From: Crenothrix sp. D3
GTDB lineage: Bacteria > Pseudomonadota > Gammaproteobacteria > Methylococcales > Methylomonadaceae
Reading direction: 5' to 3'
NCBI GenBank assembly: GCA_002134785.1
Contig: MBQZ01000006.1
Coordinates: 25,830-89,829, forward strand
Length of the DNA stretch: 64,000 nt
The position numbers were made by a program, and so were the translations under genes. The notes beneath the pieces are model-generated. The model ran no database searches, was not told the origin of the DNA, and was given only the letters and a program-made list of their open reading frames with translations. This document shows, in pieces, positions 46,301 to 54,092 of this stretch. Position 1 is the stretch's first letter. The number at the start of each line of letters is the position of its first letter.

Positions 46301-46745
46301 ATAACGATAGTTTTGTAATGCTGACTGGAAAAATGGCGTTTTCTTGCTGATTATCGTCTTTTTTCTTAACCAAACTGTCGAAATTAAACGATCCATTTTT
46401 TTGTTTAATTAAATGAATAATAGGTTTAACTAAGGCGACTTTGTCAAAAACCAACATCGACTGTTTGAGTGATTGCAGGGCATTGATTGAAATATAAAGA
46501 CTATCAAAACTGGCAAATGGCTTGCCGTCAGTTTCTGGTATAGCAAACTGTTGTAATTGAATAGTGAGCGGCAAAAATGACACACGAATTTTATTAAGCG
46601 AGGCTTTTCGATTGGTTTCTTGTTCAATAATGGCGAGTATTTTTGATTGTACTATAATCGGCAAACTATAAATTGTGAGTGCCGATAAACTAACTACAAT
46701 CAGTAACGCTATAATAATGCGAGTGAATAAACGTTGGTTTATCAT
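43314..46745 (-). CDS. Giant DUF748 / AsmA-like protein
   Basis: The 1143-residue protein has an N-terminal transmembrane helix (IIIALLIVVSLSALTIYSLPI) and a long beta-rich periplasmic body made of AsmA-like repeats (for example NLTVDNLSTAPN, FDSLYISINALQSLKQSM). Near the C-terminus, HFSAGNAVLNKTQYEKLTAL and PVLMLDIKGIA have an OmpA-C-like look. This fits DUF748/COG2982 proteins, bridge-like lipid-transfer or outer-membrane-assembly relatives of AsmA/TamB. The specific role is not readable. It is the first gene of a three-gene minus-strand run with AIM24 and chrA. Confidence 0.8.
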   Translation of the reverse strand: MINQRLFTRIIIALLIVVSLSALTIYSLPIIVQSKILAIIEQETNRKASLNKIRVSFLPLTIQLQQFAIPETDGKPFASFDSLYISINALQSLKQSMLVFDKVALVKPIIHLIKQKNGSFNFDSLVKKKDDNQQENAIFPVSITKLSLSEGNLIWEDSFIKESVQPINLTVDNLSTAPNEKCQTTLQLSLASGGQLNWQSETSINPLHSTGHIQLNNIKLPRLLAVVSPEMKTTNFNGDTLFDSNYTVSYADNLLSFATNKTHIELHNFQYTEKDLVVKAVNVSHEADIKITDTKDGWLFATDKSKFNLHNFDFSELNANKTTLKIPTLSHETDFKIRYAPKPNDWQFTVNKSTLTVNDGQFSIEGQAKLAIKAANLIHGVDKYTANFSNRRWQISANKTKIDVSDVQIDHLSTLFKIPLLSVETAINLPITDKGVQVNLKQGKLNSQHIQLFEKTQDKPLFEIPTLALNGVDFNLDKQEFTIDSLTADGADFRSWLNPKGLFNYQTLFPNNQIEEKLAIVEAKSAPWAINIKQIALTNFAATFEDRTLKKPVMVILKPVDFNLTGYSNKVGVKLPFQLNAGINKTGSIQLNGDSTLEPFSARLAISAKAIELEPFQSYLEKIAHLDIIDGRFATTGKLAIAIPNNKPLDLTLTSDVSITDLITRDQQRHKDFITWQSLVLKALAVDLQKDSYTADTLVIHKPYAKVTIKKDKTINFSDIFISDSQPTTPKTSSKAVTKQQQAYFKLNKVQVINGSSDFADKSLILPFAAQINGLDGGASDISSDKKSTIKVSLTGNAYDLAPVDIAGQVSPYLGNYDLNLNFKGMPMPLMSSYMVEFAGYKVEKGKMSLGLKYKVLNDELTASNNILIDQFELGEKVENPRAVSLPLELAIALLKDYDGRIKIDVPLTGSLNDPQFSIGAIVSDALVNALSKVISSPFRALASLADSDEEFSSIHFSAGNAVLNKTQYEKLTALATVLKQRPVLMLDIKGIAFQQQDWPAMRETALYDLLKKARADEINKHTEKKILPEYVTLSDADYKRLLAELFIEKFPTLAKKSLFGQPELINTKSGDFYEVAKQQLSASLQGEKSRLKKLAGQRAQAIASYLVNQSSVPNAQVFILDTMVDTEKNSDIASVLSLKEHQ

Positions 46746-46983
46746 AAAAGTTGAGAGTTGAATCCGCGTTGACTTACGCTATTCTAAACAAAAAAAAGAC
46801 GACTCACTTAATTTTAACGATGATACGCAGATGAAGTATTTTAATCAGCTAACTTTCACGCTTTTTTATGTCTCAAGGTTCTTGCTTAGTGTTACCATTA
46901 ACCCTTTCTTATGATGACTTTTTATCAATAGATAGAAGTGATTTTAAAAATACTATGATTAATCTATTTGCCTTGGAGGAAAA

Positions 46984-47577
46984 ATGAGATTTACACTGAT
47001 TATGTTAGGCTGCTTTGTTTCTTCCAGTGTCTTCGCCGCTAACAATATTTATAAATGTGTTGATCCGTCTGGAAAAAAGGACTATCAATCCAGTCCCTGC
47101 GCTGTAGGGTTTATTAACAGTACACTTAATATTACAACAGGTGGTTCTATTAATTTGGACGAGAAAAAACAACAACAGGAGTTGAAACAAAAAGAAGAGC
47201 AAGCCAAATTTGATACACAAAAACTAACCAAACAACAAGAGCTAGAAAAACAAGCGAATGTTGATAAAGTGGCAATAGCTGAGAGTGAAAGTAATCAATC
47301 ATTGATTAAAAGTAACCCAACAAAATATTCAGCTTTTGCTATTCCACCTTACGCGCCAGACAAATTATCTGAGTTAGTCAAAAACTATCGGGATAGACTA
47401 GATGCCGTTGAGCGTTTAAGACGAGTGGCAGCCGAAAAAGCTTTAGCATCTAATCAATGTGGGCGCGTTGAATCATCGGAATTAGATGCTAAAAGCACTA
47501 AAACGATGCTAACTTTCGTCGTTAATTGCAGTAGTAGTAAAGTTTTCTCCTTTACTGAGCAGGACTTAAAAAACTAA
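46984..47577 (+). CDS. DUF4124 secreted protein with coiled-coil middle
   Basis: The 197-residue protein has a signal peptide (LIMLGCFVSSSVFAA). The DUF4124 core is NNIYKCVDPSGKKDYQSSPC (about residues 20-39). A Lys/Gln/Glu-rich stretch (about 60-105) is likely coiled coil. The distal part has two further cysteines (NQCGR and VNCSS). DUF4124 proteins are periplasmic with unknown function. GGAGG precedes the ATG at ideal spacing. The SDR gene begins 8 bases after its stop. Confidence 0.85.
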   Translation: MRFTLIMLGCFVSSSVFAANNIYKCVDPSGKKDYQSSPCAVGFINSTLNITTGGSINLDEKKQQQELKQKEEQAKFDTQKLTKQQELEKQANVDKVAIAESESNQSLIKSNPTKYSAFAIPPYAPDKLSELVKNYRDRLDAVERLRRVAAEKALASNQCGRVESSELDAKSTKTMLTFVVNCSSSKVFSFTEQDLKN

Positions 47578-47585
47578 TCCAGCGC

Positions 47586-48416
47586 ATGACACCACTCAAA
47601 ACCATATTAATTACGGGCTGTTCCTCTGGTATTGGTTACAATGCTGCCGTTGCTTTAAAAAGCCGAGGACATCATGTCATTGCTAGCGCGAGAAATCCAG
47701 ACGATGTGGCGCGTTTAACACAGCAAGGATTCACCGCACTACAACTCGATTTAGCCGATAGTCTCAGTATTCAACAAGCCGTTAAAAAAATGCTGGAATT
47801 AACAGGCGGACGTTGTGATGCGTTATTCAATAATGGCGCGTTTGGTCAAGCGGGCGCGGTGGAAGATGTCAGTCGTGAGGTATTACGCTATCAATTTGAA
47901 ACCAATGTATTTGGTACGCATGAATTGACCAATTTACTCGTTCCCGTGATGCGTGAACAAGGGCAGGGGCGTATTATTTACAACAGTTCAGTATTAGGGC
48001 TAGTTGCCATGCGTTATCGCGGCGCGTATAACGCCAGTAAATTTGCTTTGGAAGGTTTAGCCGATACGCTACGATTAGAACTGTATGGCACAGGCATTCA
48101 TATTTCCCTGATAGAACCGGGCCCAATTTTAACGAACTTTAGAAAAAACAGTTTTGCCTTGTATAAGAAAAACATTGATGCTGAACACAGTGTTCACAAA
48201 AACACTTATCAGGTAATGGAAGAACGCCTACAAACAGAAGGTGCAGCAGTGATTTTCACCTTACCTGCCTCCGCCGTTACCGAAAAAGTCATCCACGCTT
48301 TAGAAGCTAAACGCCCAAAAATACGCTATTACGTTACTTTGCCTACCTATTTATTTGCCACTCTTAAACGCTTTTTACCTGTGTCTTGGTTGGATAATTT
48401 ACTCAGAAAAGTTTAA
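47586..48416 (+). CDS. Short-chain dehydrogenase/reductase
   Basis: The 276-residue classical SDR has the cofactor motif TGCSSGIG, the structural NNGAFG, a catalytic serine region (NSSVLGL) and YNASK with the Tyr-Lys pair. A C-terminal hydrophobic/basic tail (YLFATLKRFLPVSWLDNLLRK) resembles the membrane-associated SDRs. The substrate is not known. It is coupled to the DUF4124 gene (8-base gap). It ends 8 bases before the second MITE copy. Confidence 0.88.
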   Translation: MTPLKTILITGCSSGIGYNAAVALKSRGHHVIASARNPDDVARLTQQGFTALQLDLADSLSIQQAVKKMLELTGGRCDALFNNGAFGQAGAVEDVSREVLRYQFETNVFGTHELTNLLVPVMREQGQGRIIYNSSVLGLVAMRYRGAYNASKFALEGLADTLRLELYGTGIHISLIEPGPILTNFRKNSFALYKKNIDAEHSVHKNTYQVMEERLQTEGAAVIFTLPASAVTEKVIHALEAKRPKIRYYVTLPTYLFATLKRFLPVSWLDNLLRKV

Positions 48417-48424
48417 TGTTAATC

Positions 48425-48577
48425 GGCGTTGGTGCATGAATAAAACACTTATCAATCAATATTTTACTTTGATTTTTTTGATGGGAAATGCTCATTTTTT
48501 TACTATATCAGAAATTCATAACAAAAAATCTCTTTATTTTTTATGATGTTACATGACTTTATTTATGCGCCAACGCC
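48425..48577. mobile_element. MITE of 153 bp, copy 2
   Basis: GGCGTTGGTGCATGAATAAA at the left and TTTATTTATGCGCCAACGCC at the right, with an interior like the copy at 31749-31900 apart from scattered substitutions. The flanks ATC and GAT extend the inverted repeat. No clear direct duplication is seen here. The short reading frame crossing it is not a gene. Confidence 0.88.
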
Positions 48578-48661
48578 GATTTTATCATGTCCTCAAAACA
48601 CGATATGAGCCAATCGGTATATATTTGATTTTACTCGGATTGTTGAAAGGTAGTAACCCCT

Positions 48662-49411
48662 CTACATTAAGACAACAATCATTTTCTTCGCCAATTCCGT
48701 GAGTATCTGCAAGCCCGCTGTCATCATCAATTCAGGATTTGAATGCTGGGTTTCTTGAATCAGTTGCTGTAAACAATCGGTGACAATCATGTTTTCTTGC
48801 TCCTCAATCATCGCTAATAAGCGGTAGGTGAGGGGGGTGATTTCCATAAAATGTACGTTATCGTGTGCATCACGGTAGACAATCAGGCAGGTTGGTTGTT
48901 CAGGCAGTGTTGTGGGTAAAAAATCAGGGGATATTTTATGGACAGGATATTGATAGGCGAGTGACCACGCCAATGGGGATAATTGGACGCGGGTTTCTAG
49001 TGTTAGTTTTGCATCATTAATCACAGGCTCTTCTTTGGAGATAGCTAACGCCATTTCCACCCATTCATAATGTGCCAGTTCTAACATGAATGGGTAATCA
49101 TCGGCGTTATCACGCTCATGTTCTAAAAACGCCAAAAATTCTTCGGGAATTTCAGCAAAATACGGTGACTGACTGCTATGGTGAGCAAAAAAATCCTGTG
49201 CTAATGCAAACCATTGTTCATCATTGAGTAGTGTGCGTAATACGGGAAAGTTGCTGGCGAGAAAACCGTTGATGTTATTGAAAAACAGTTCCCGATACAT
49301 TGCCATGCGCTGTTGTTGTATGCCCTCAGGTACTGGATTGTGTTCAGGGTCACGGATATAGGCAGTAAATTCGCGTTGTTTGCTGTCGAAACTAGGCAGA
49401 CTGTTTTTCAT
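48662..49411 (-). CDS. bufC: BufC/HvfC-type DUF2063 protein, putative DNA-binding-like RiPP partner
   Basis: From the ATG at 49411 the protein has 249 residues. The N-terminal block REFTAYIRDPEHNPVPEG, then QRMAMYRELFFNNINGFLAS and FPVLRTLL, is typical of DUF2063. In bufferin/Hvf pathways this protein forms a complex with the DUF692 enzyme and binds the precursor leader. The start overlaps the bufB stop by 20 bases, indicating translational coupling; a longer in-frame extension lies entirely inside bufB and was rejected. The C-terminal 100 residues are more variable. Confidence 0.88.
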   Translation of the reverse strand: MKNSLPSFDSKQREFTAYIRDPEHNPVPEGIQQQRMAMYRELFFNNINGFLASNFPVLRTLLNDEQWFALAQDFFAHHSSQSPYFAEIPEEFLAFLEHERDNADDYPFMLELAHYEWVEMALAISKEEPVINDAKLTLETRVQLSPLAWSLAYQYPVHKISPDFLPTTLPEQPTCLIVYRDAHDNVHFMEITPLTYRLLAMIEEQENMIVTDCLQQLIQETQHSNPELMMTAGLQILTELAKKMIVVLM

Positions 49412-50243
49412 GTTGATGTGTCCACGCGTGTTGAATTTGGCTAATGGTTTGGACTTCTTTGACCAGTTCCGATAAGGCGGGCAGGTTAAAATCACGTTCT
49501 AATAAAGTCGGGAATACGCCGTAAAGTTCGTAGGCTTTGGCTAATAATTTCCACACAGGATCAATAATATCCGCGCCGTGAGTATCGACTAAAAAATCTT
49601 CGGCTTCGACATAATGCCCTGCAATATGGGCGTAGGCAACACGGTGCGCGGGCATGGCTTTTAAAAAGGCTTCGGCATCGTAACGGTGATTGACGCTGTT
49701 GACGTAGATGTTGTTGATGTCGATCAGCACATCACAATCGGCTTCTGTAATTACTGCATTGAAAAAATCAATCTCGGTCATTTCTTGACTAGGAATAGCG
49801 TAATAAGAGACGTTTTCGATGGCGATTTTGTGTTCCAGTATGTCTTGTACGCGGCGAATACGCGCGGCGACATGATGTACCGCTTCTTGGGTAAACGGTA
49901 TCGGCATGAGGTCGTATAAATGCCCGTCTTTGCTGCAATAGCTTAAATGTTCGCTGTAAAATTTAATATCATGTTCACGCATGAACTGTTTTAAATCACG
50001 GACGAATTGTTCATCTAATGGGTCAGTGCTACCGATGGATAACGATAAACCGTGACAGACAAAATCAAATCGCTCAGTCATAGCGCGAAACTGTTTGCCG
50101 TATTTGCCGCCGATAGTCATCCAATTTTCGGGGGCGACTTCGTAAAAGCCAACCTCTTTTGGTGGTGCGCTGACAATTTCACTTAAAAAAGAGCGACGTA
50201 AACCTAAGCCAGCACCGTGAATGAGATTTTGGGTTGTGTCCAT
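49392..50243 (-). CDS. bufB: BufB/HvfB-type DUF692 multinuclear iron oxidase
   Basis: The 283-residue TIM-barrel protein carries the DUF692/MbnB-like metal ligands. They are YEVAPENWM (Glu), CHGLSLSIG (His), SEHLSYC (Glu-His), IENVSYY (Glu), IDINNIYVN (Asp-Asn), YAHIAGH (His), DTHGADI (Asp-His) and LLERDFNLP (Glu). The family installs oxazolone/thioamide groups at cysteines of a partner peptide using a multinuclear iron site. It lies between the precursor gene and bufC. The 120-bp gap upstream contains a strong palindrome and may set the ratio of precursor to enzyme. Confidence 0.92.
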   Translation of the reverse strand: MDTTQNLIHGAGLGLRRSFLSEIVSAPPKEVGFYEVAPENWMTIGGKYGKQFRAMTERFDFVCHGLSLSIGSTDPLDEQFVRDLKQFMREHDIKFYSEHLSYCSKDGHLYDLMPIPFTQEAVHHVAARIRRVQDILEHKIAIENVSYYAIPSQEMTEIDFFNAVITEADCDVLIDINNIYVNSVNHRYDAEAFLKAMPAHRVAYAHIAGHYVEAEDFLVDTHGADIIDPVWKLLAKAYELYGVFPTLLERDFNLPALSELVKEVQTISQIQHAWTHQHEKQSA

Positions 50244-50282
50244 GAGAACACCTATGGAATAAAGAGAGTGGATGGTGGTTGG

Positions 50283-50345
50283 GTTAGGCGTTAGCCGTAA
50301 CCCAACACAATCGTAGAAATGTTGGGTTACGCTATCCGCTAACCC
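50283..50345. repeat. Palindromic repeat, TGTTGGGTTACGC family, copy 2, between bufA and bufB
   Basis: GTAACCCAACA (50297-50307) and TGTTGGGTTAC (50320-50330) form a perfect 11-bp stem. Outer sequence GGTTAGGCGTTAGCC / GCTATCCGCTAACCC extends the pairing. It may act as an attenuator or processing site within the operon. The other copy is at 11857-11903. Confidence 0.65.
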
Positions 50346-50363
50346 ACTCTACAAAAACTCAGA

Positions 50364-51053
50364 TTAGTGAGTAGCTGGAACAGCAGGAATTACTTTAGTT
50401 CCTATTGCTTTTTCTGCGGCAGGTGCTGCTTTATTTGCTGCACACGCGCCTTCTTTACCTTTCATCATTTCGCCGCAGCCGACCATGCCTTCGCCGCAAC
50501 CTTTCATTGCCGCGCCACATGAACCTTCTTTGGCTTTAGCATCTGAGCAATTTTTCATGGCTTCGCCACATTGGTCGCCACATTTGCCTTCTGGCATTTT
50601 CATTGCTGCACCACATGCACCTTCTTTGCCTTTCATGGATTCGCCAGCACCCATCGCACCGCACGCGCCTTCTTTACCTTTCATCATTGCGCCGCAGGCC
50701 GCTTCCATGCCTTTTTTCATTTTGTCGCCGTCCATCATGTCGCCACATTTACCTTCAGGGGCTTTGGTAGCGGCGGCGGGTTGTTGACCCATCACGTGTT
50801 TTTCTTCAGTAGGATGCTTCGCACCTGCACACGCGCCTTCAGGTATTTTAGCTTTAGTTGCATCATCCATTTTCATGTTCGCGCCACACGCCATTTCTGC
50901 CGCTTTATCCGCTTCTGCAACCTGCATATAGCCTTGTGATAATTCAGTCATGCCAAAAGGACTGGCTTCTGCATTTGCTGCTGTCATCGCAAATGTTGAG
51001 ATAAAAGCAACGCCCATCGCCGCAGCTAAAGGCGTTTTATTGATTTTTTTCAT
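50364..51053 (-). CDS. bufA: Bufferin/HvfA-type RiPP precursor with expanded EGxC repeats
   Basis: The 229-residue precursor has a signal peptide (LAAAMGVAFISTFAMTAANA) followed by SPFGMTELSQGYMQVAE, the conserved N-terminal block of EGKCG-class bufferins. The rest is a cysteine-rich, Gly/Met/Lys-rich repeat region with 13 cysteines. The motifs are EGKCG twice, EGACG twice, EGACA twice and EGSCG once, plus other Cys-Gly steps. Typical family members are about half this length with two to four EGKCG motifs. The enzymes bufB and bufC follow. Known relatives bind copper after cysteine modification and act in the periplasm. No DoxX gene is present. A dyad at 51127-51157 lies upstream. Confidence 0.85.
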   Translation of the reverse strand: MKKINKTPLAAAMGVAFISTFAMTAANAEASPFGMTELSQGYMQVAEADKAAEMACGANMKMDDATKAKIPEGACAGAKHPTEEKHVMGQQPAAATKAPEGKCGDMMDGDKMKKGMEAACGAMMKGKEGACGAMGAGESMKGKEGACGAAMKMPEGKCGDQCGEAMKNCSDAKAKEGSCGAAMKGCGEGMVGCGEMMKGKEGACAANKAAPAAEKAIGTKVIPAVPATH

Positions 51054-51097
51054 GTTGAATATCCTAAGTGTTGGTTAAAAAAATTTTTATAACTTAC

Positions 51098-51157
51098 TCT
51101 CAGCGATGTAAGCTGAGAAGCATCTCGATACATGACAAGCACCGAATGTCTTGTATC
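51098..51157 (-). promoter_or_regulatory. Candidate control region upstream of bufA: two inverted repeats
   Basis: On the plus strand TCTCAGC (51098-51104) pairs with GCTGAGA (51112-51118). GATACATGACA (51127-51137) pairs with TGTCTTGTATC (51147-51157), matching at 10 of 11 positions around a 9-base spacer. The second looks like an operator for a dimeric regulator, or an nth transcription end. Nothing identifies the regulator. Confidence 0.35.
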
Positions 51158-51199
51158 ATAACAAACCCTTCTTAATAGTAGATAAATATTGTTTTACTG

Positions 51200-51835
51200 T
51201 TAAACAATCAATTTCAGTTCAAATTCACACAAATCAGCAATAACACAGTCCTGACAGCGTGGTTTACGCGCTGTACAGGTATAACGCCCATGCAAAATCA
51301 ACAAATGATGCGCATCTTGTTGATGTTGCTTAGGGACGTTTTTCATTAAGCCCAGTTCGACTTCTAAGACATTTTTACCTTTAGCAAGCCCTGTGCGGTT
51401 CGCCACTCTAAAAATATGGGTATCAACCGCAATAGTTGGTTGCCCAAACGCGGTGTTGAGCATCACATTAGCGGTTTTTCGTCCCACGCCTGCCAACGCT
51501 TCCAACTCAGCGCGGGTATTCGGCACTTGTCCTGCATGGTGGGTTAATAAGCGGTGGCACAAGCTGATAATATGTTTAGCTTTGCTGTTAAACAAGCCGA
51601 TGGTTTTAATAAATTCTTTTAAACCGTCAACACCCAAGGCAAGAATAGCGTCGGGGGTATTGGCAACAGGAAACAGTTTAGCCGTGGCTTTATTCACGCC
51701 TTTGTCAGTGGCTTGTGCGGATAACACCACCGCAATCAGCAATTCAAACGGGCTGTTATAGTGCAGTTCGGTACTCGGTTCAGGTATCGCAATCGCCAGT
51801 CGGTCAAACATAGCCAGCCGCTGTTGTTTATTCAT
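51200..51835 (-). CDS. nth: Endonuclease III
   Basis: The 211-residue DNA glycosylase/AP lyase has the helix-hairpin-helix [15 protein letters not shown], with the catalytic lysine, and [13 protein letters not shown], with the catalytic aspartate. The iron-sulfur loop is C-x6-C-x2-C-x5-C ([17 protein letters not shown]). It removes oxidised pyrimidines from DNA. The start overlaps the rsxB stop by four bases. Next to rsxB as in many gammaproteobacteria. Confidence 0.95.
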   Translation of the reverse strand: MNKQQRLAMFDRLAIAIPEPSTELHYNSPFELLIAVVLSAQATDKGVNKATAKLFPVANTPDAILALGVDGLKEFIKTIGLFNSKAKHIISLCHRLLTHHAGQVPNTRAELEALAGVGRKTANVMLNTAFGQPTIAVDTHIFRVANRTGLAKGKNVLEVELGLMKNVPKQHQQDAHHLLILHGRYTCTARKPRCQDCVIADLCEFELKLIV

Positions 51836-52374
51836 GCGGATTTCATTTTTAACGCCAGTCGTTGTTTTTTTTGTCGCTCGGCTTTGTCGAAATCTTCTTG
51901 TGCTTTACGCTTACAACGCGTTTCATAACGTTGCTGCGCGTGTTGGGCAGCAATACGTTTTTCAGTTACAGATAATTCTTCAACAGGCTGCATGACAATA
52001 CAATCGACAGGGCAGGGCGCGATACACAATTCACAGCCCGTACATTCAGCGGTTATCACCGTGTGCATAAATTTTGCCGCGCCTAAAATCGCATCCACAG
52101 GGCAAACTGCCAAACATTTCACACAGCCAATACAATCTTGCTCAATAATAAAGGCAACGCTTTTGGGCTTATGTTCACCAAAATCTGGATTCAGCGGTTT
52201 AGCTGCTACACCTAATAACGCAGCTAATTCACTAATACCCTCATCACCGCTCGGTGGGCATTGATTAATATCAGCAAGCCCAGCGGCTATCGCTTCTGCA
52301 TAAGGGCGACAACCTTTATAACCGCATTGTCCGCATTGGGTTTGCGGCAATAACGCATTGATTTGTTCAATCAC
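51832..52374 (-). CDS. rsxB: RnfB/RsxB-like iron-sulfur protein
   Basis: The 180-residue protein has an N-terminal 4Fe-4S motif (C14-GQ-C17-GYKG-C22, then Cys39). Two ferredoxin-type clusters follow ([16 protein letters not shown] and [16 protein letters not shown]). The usual N-terminal membrane helix of RnfB is absent: the protein starts right at the Fe-S domain. The basic C-terminus ([20 protein letters not shown]) is typical of the gammaproteobacterial group. No other rnf gene is nearby, so it may be the stand-alone variant often found beside nth. The electron partner is unknown. Confidence 0.85.
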   Translation of the reverse strand: MIEQINALLPQTQCGQCGYKGCRPYAEAIAAGLADINQCPPSGDEGISELAALLGVAAKPLNPDFGEHKPKSVAFIIEQDCIGCVKCLAVCPVDAILGAAKFMHTVITAECTGCELCIAPCPVDCIVMQPVEELSVTEKRIAAQHAQQRYETRCKRKAQEDFDKAERQKKQRLALKMKSA

Positions 52375-52417
52375 AATAACACTCTACATCGGGGTGAAAA
52401 ATAAGCGGTATTTTACG

Positions 52418-53284
52418 CTAAACGCCCCGACTTTGTTTAATTGCCCACGCCACATCAACCGCGTGGCGGTTTTCTTTTACATCATGGACACGAAATAACT
52501 GTACACCCGCCATCACCCCTAATGCTGTCGTCACCGCAGTGGCTGTGACTAATTCAGACGGTTCGCTAACATCACAAATCGTTCCCATAAATCGCTTGCG
52601 GCTTGTCCCCAATAACACAGGAAAACCCTGCGCGACAAAATCCGCTAAATGCGCCAATAAATCCAGATTATCCTGTTTGCGTTTGCCAAAACCGATACCG
52701 ACATCAAGAATAATATTCTCGCGTTGAATACCCGCACTTAACGCAGCGTTAATGCGTTGTTGCAATGCGTCAATAACCTCTTGCACCACATTGTCATAGT
52801 GCGGATTATCCTGCATCGTTTTAGGTGTGCCTTTACTGTGCATTAAAATAATCGGCACGTTTTGAGTGGCTGCAACCGTTAAAATGGCGGGGTCGTTTAA
52901 ACCAGCAGACACATCATTAATCAAATTCGCACCCGCTGTTAATGCTGCCGCCGCGACTTCACTAGACATCGTGTCAATACTAATTAACACCGCGCTGAAT
53001 TGCCGAATAGCTTGAATCACAGGTACTACGCGCTGGATTTGTTCTAAAACAGGAACAGGTTCAGCATTCGGACGCGTCGATTCACCGCCGATGTCAATAA
53101 TATCAACGCCCTGCGCTATCATAGACCGCGCCTGCTCAACCGCTGTTGTGACATTCGCATATTTGCCACCATCCGAAAAACTATCGGGCGTGACATTTAA
53201 AATTCCCATAATCAGGGGTTTATCAGTGTAATTAATTATCAAAGAATTCCTATGTGGTGTATTGGGCATTTTTAGGGCTATCAA
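52418..53284 (-). CDS. folP: Dihydropteroate synthase
   Basis: The protein has 288 residues from the first ATG; a second ATG at 53269 is equally plausible. The signatures are MGILNVTPDSFSDGG (pterin site 1) and DIGGESTRPNA (loop 2), followed by LINDVSAG, ILDVGIGFGK and LLGTSRKRFMG. It condenses p-aminobenzoate with hydroxymethyl-dihydropterin pyrophosphate in folate synthesis. It lies 18 bases after the Anbu gene and 43 before rsxB, within the same run. Its neighbour is not ftsH or glmM, the usual E. coli context. Confidence 0.93.
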   Translation of the reverse strand: MIALKMPNTPHRNSLIINYTDKPLIMGILNVTPDSFSDGGKYANVTTAVEQARSMIAQGVDIIDIGGESTRPNAEPVPVLEQIQRVVPVIQAIRQFSAVLISIDTMSSEVAAAALTAGANLINDVSAGLNDPAILTVAATQNVPIILMHSKGTPKTMQDNPHYDNVVQEVIDALQQRINAALSAGIQRENIILDVGIGFGKRKQDNLDLLAHLADFVAQGFPVLLGTSRKRFMGTICDVSEPSELVTATAVTTALGVMAGVQLFRVHDVKENRHAVDVAWAIKQSRGV

Positions 53285-53302
53285 TTACACTCAAGCCATA
53301 TA

Positions 53303-54058
53303 TTACAAATCAATGCGCATCGGTTTAATGGTCTCTTTGTTCAAACTAGGTAATGCTGCCATTGCTTCACGCAGTTTGGTTTCCCAACTGCGTCTGAGCT
53401 GCAACATATAGTCATCATCATCGTCAAAGCAATAATATTCTTTCAGACTAAAACTATTTTTACGATAAATTAACATTTCCACGGGTGCGCCAACACTGGC
53501 ATTACTGCGGATGGTGGAGTCCATAGACACTAAACAACACCGTGCTGCTTCGTCTATTGAGGAATTTAATTTAAGGAATCTATCCAATATCGGTTTGCCG
53601 TATTTGCTTTCACCAATTTGTAAAAAAGGCGTGTTCGCTGAACTGGTGATGGTATTACCTTCTGCATAAACCATATAAGCACCGTGTGGATCGCTACCGA
53701 TTTGCCCCGCTAAAATAAAGCTGGCAGAGGCGTTAAATGCCGACTGTCCTTGCGAATTAGAATGTTGCCGCTGTTTTTCAACGCTGACATGACCTAAATA
53801 TTCTGCTGCTTCAAACAGGCTTTCTACGGTATTAAAATTGACAGGCGCATTTTTTATTTTGTCACGATGTAGCTGCTCTAATACCGCTTGCGTCGTTGCC
53901 AAATTACCTGCACACAGTAAAACAATCTTACGATCACTGATGGTATCAAAGGCGTGCATTTTGCCATGTGTACTGACATTATCAATACCCGCATTGGTTC
54001 TTGAATCAGAAACCAAAATAAGTCCTTCGTCTATGGAAGCTGCAATACAATAAGTCAT
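53303..54058 (-). CDS. Anbu, proteasome-like peptidase (COG3484)
   Basis: The 251-residue protein starts Met-Thr-Tyr-Cys. Removal of Met exposes Thr1, the N-terminal nucleophile of proteasome-type proteases. Asp17 (LILVSDSRT) and a lysine at 32 (HGKMH) match the catalytic set. The length and the C-terminal extension fit the Anbu ('ancestral beta subunit') family, which forms open helical rings and whose substrates are unknown. It is the seventh gene of a tightly packed run with transglutaminases and an ATP-grasp protein, its usual genomic partners. Confidence 0.88.
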   Translation of the reverse strand: MTYCIAASIDEGLILVSDSRTNAGIDNVSTHGKMHAFDTISDRKIVLLCAGNLATTQAVLEQLHRDKIKNAPVNFNTVESLFEAAEYLGHVSVEKQRQHSNSQGQSAFNASASFILAGQIGSDPHGAYMVYAEGNTITSSANTPFLQIGESKYGKPILDRFLKLNSSIDEAARCCLVSMDSTIRSNASVGAPVEMLIYRKNSFSLKEYYCFDDDDDYMLQLRRSWETKLREAMAALPSLNKETIKPMRIDL

Positions 54059-54092
54059 GTGCGTTTAATCATTGTTATTAAAATTGTAATGG

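Noticed and set aside
48355..48546. A short open frame at the end of the SDR gene
   Set aside because: It is read from the MITE and overlaps the SDR stop; the other MITE copy has no matching protein.
50485..50939. Plus-strand frames opposite the bufferin precursor, proline- and phenylalanine-rich
   Set aside because: They are the complement of the Cys/Gly repeat codons; the minus-strand product has signal peptide, family block and operon context.
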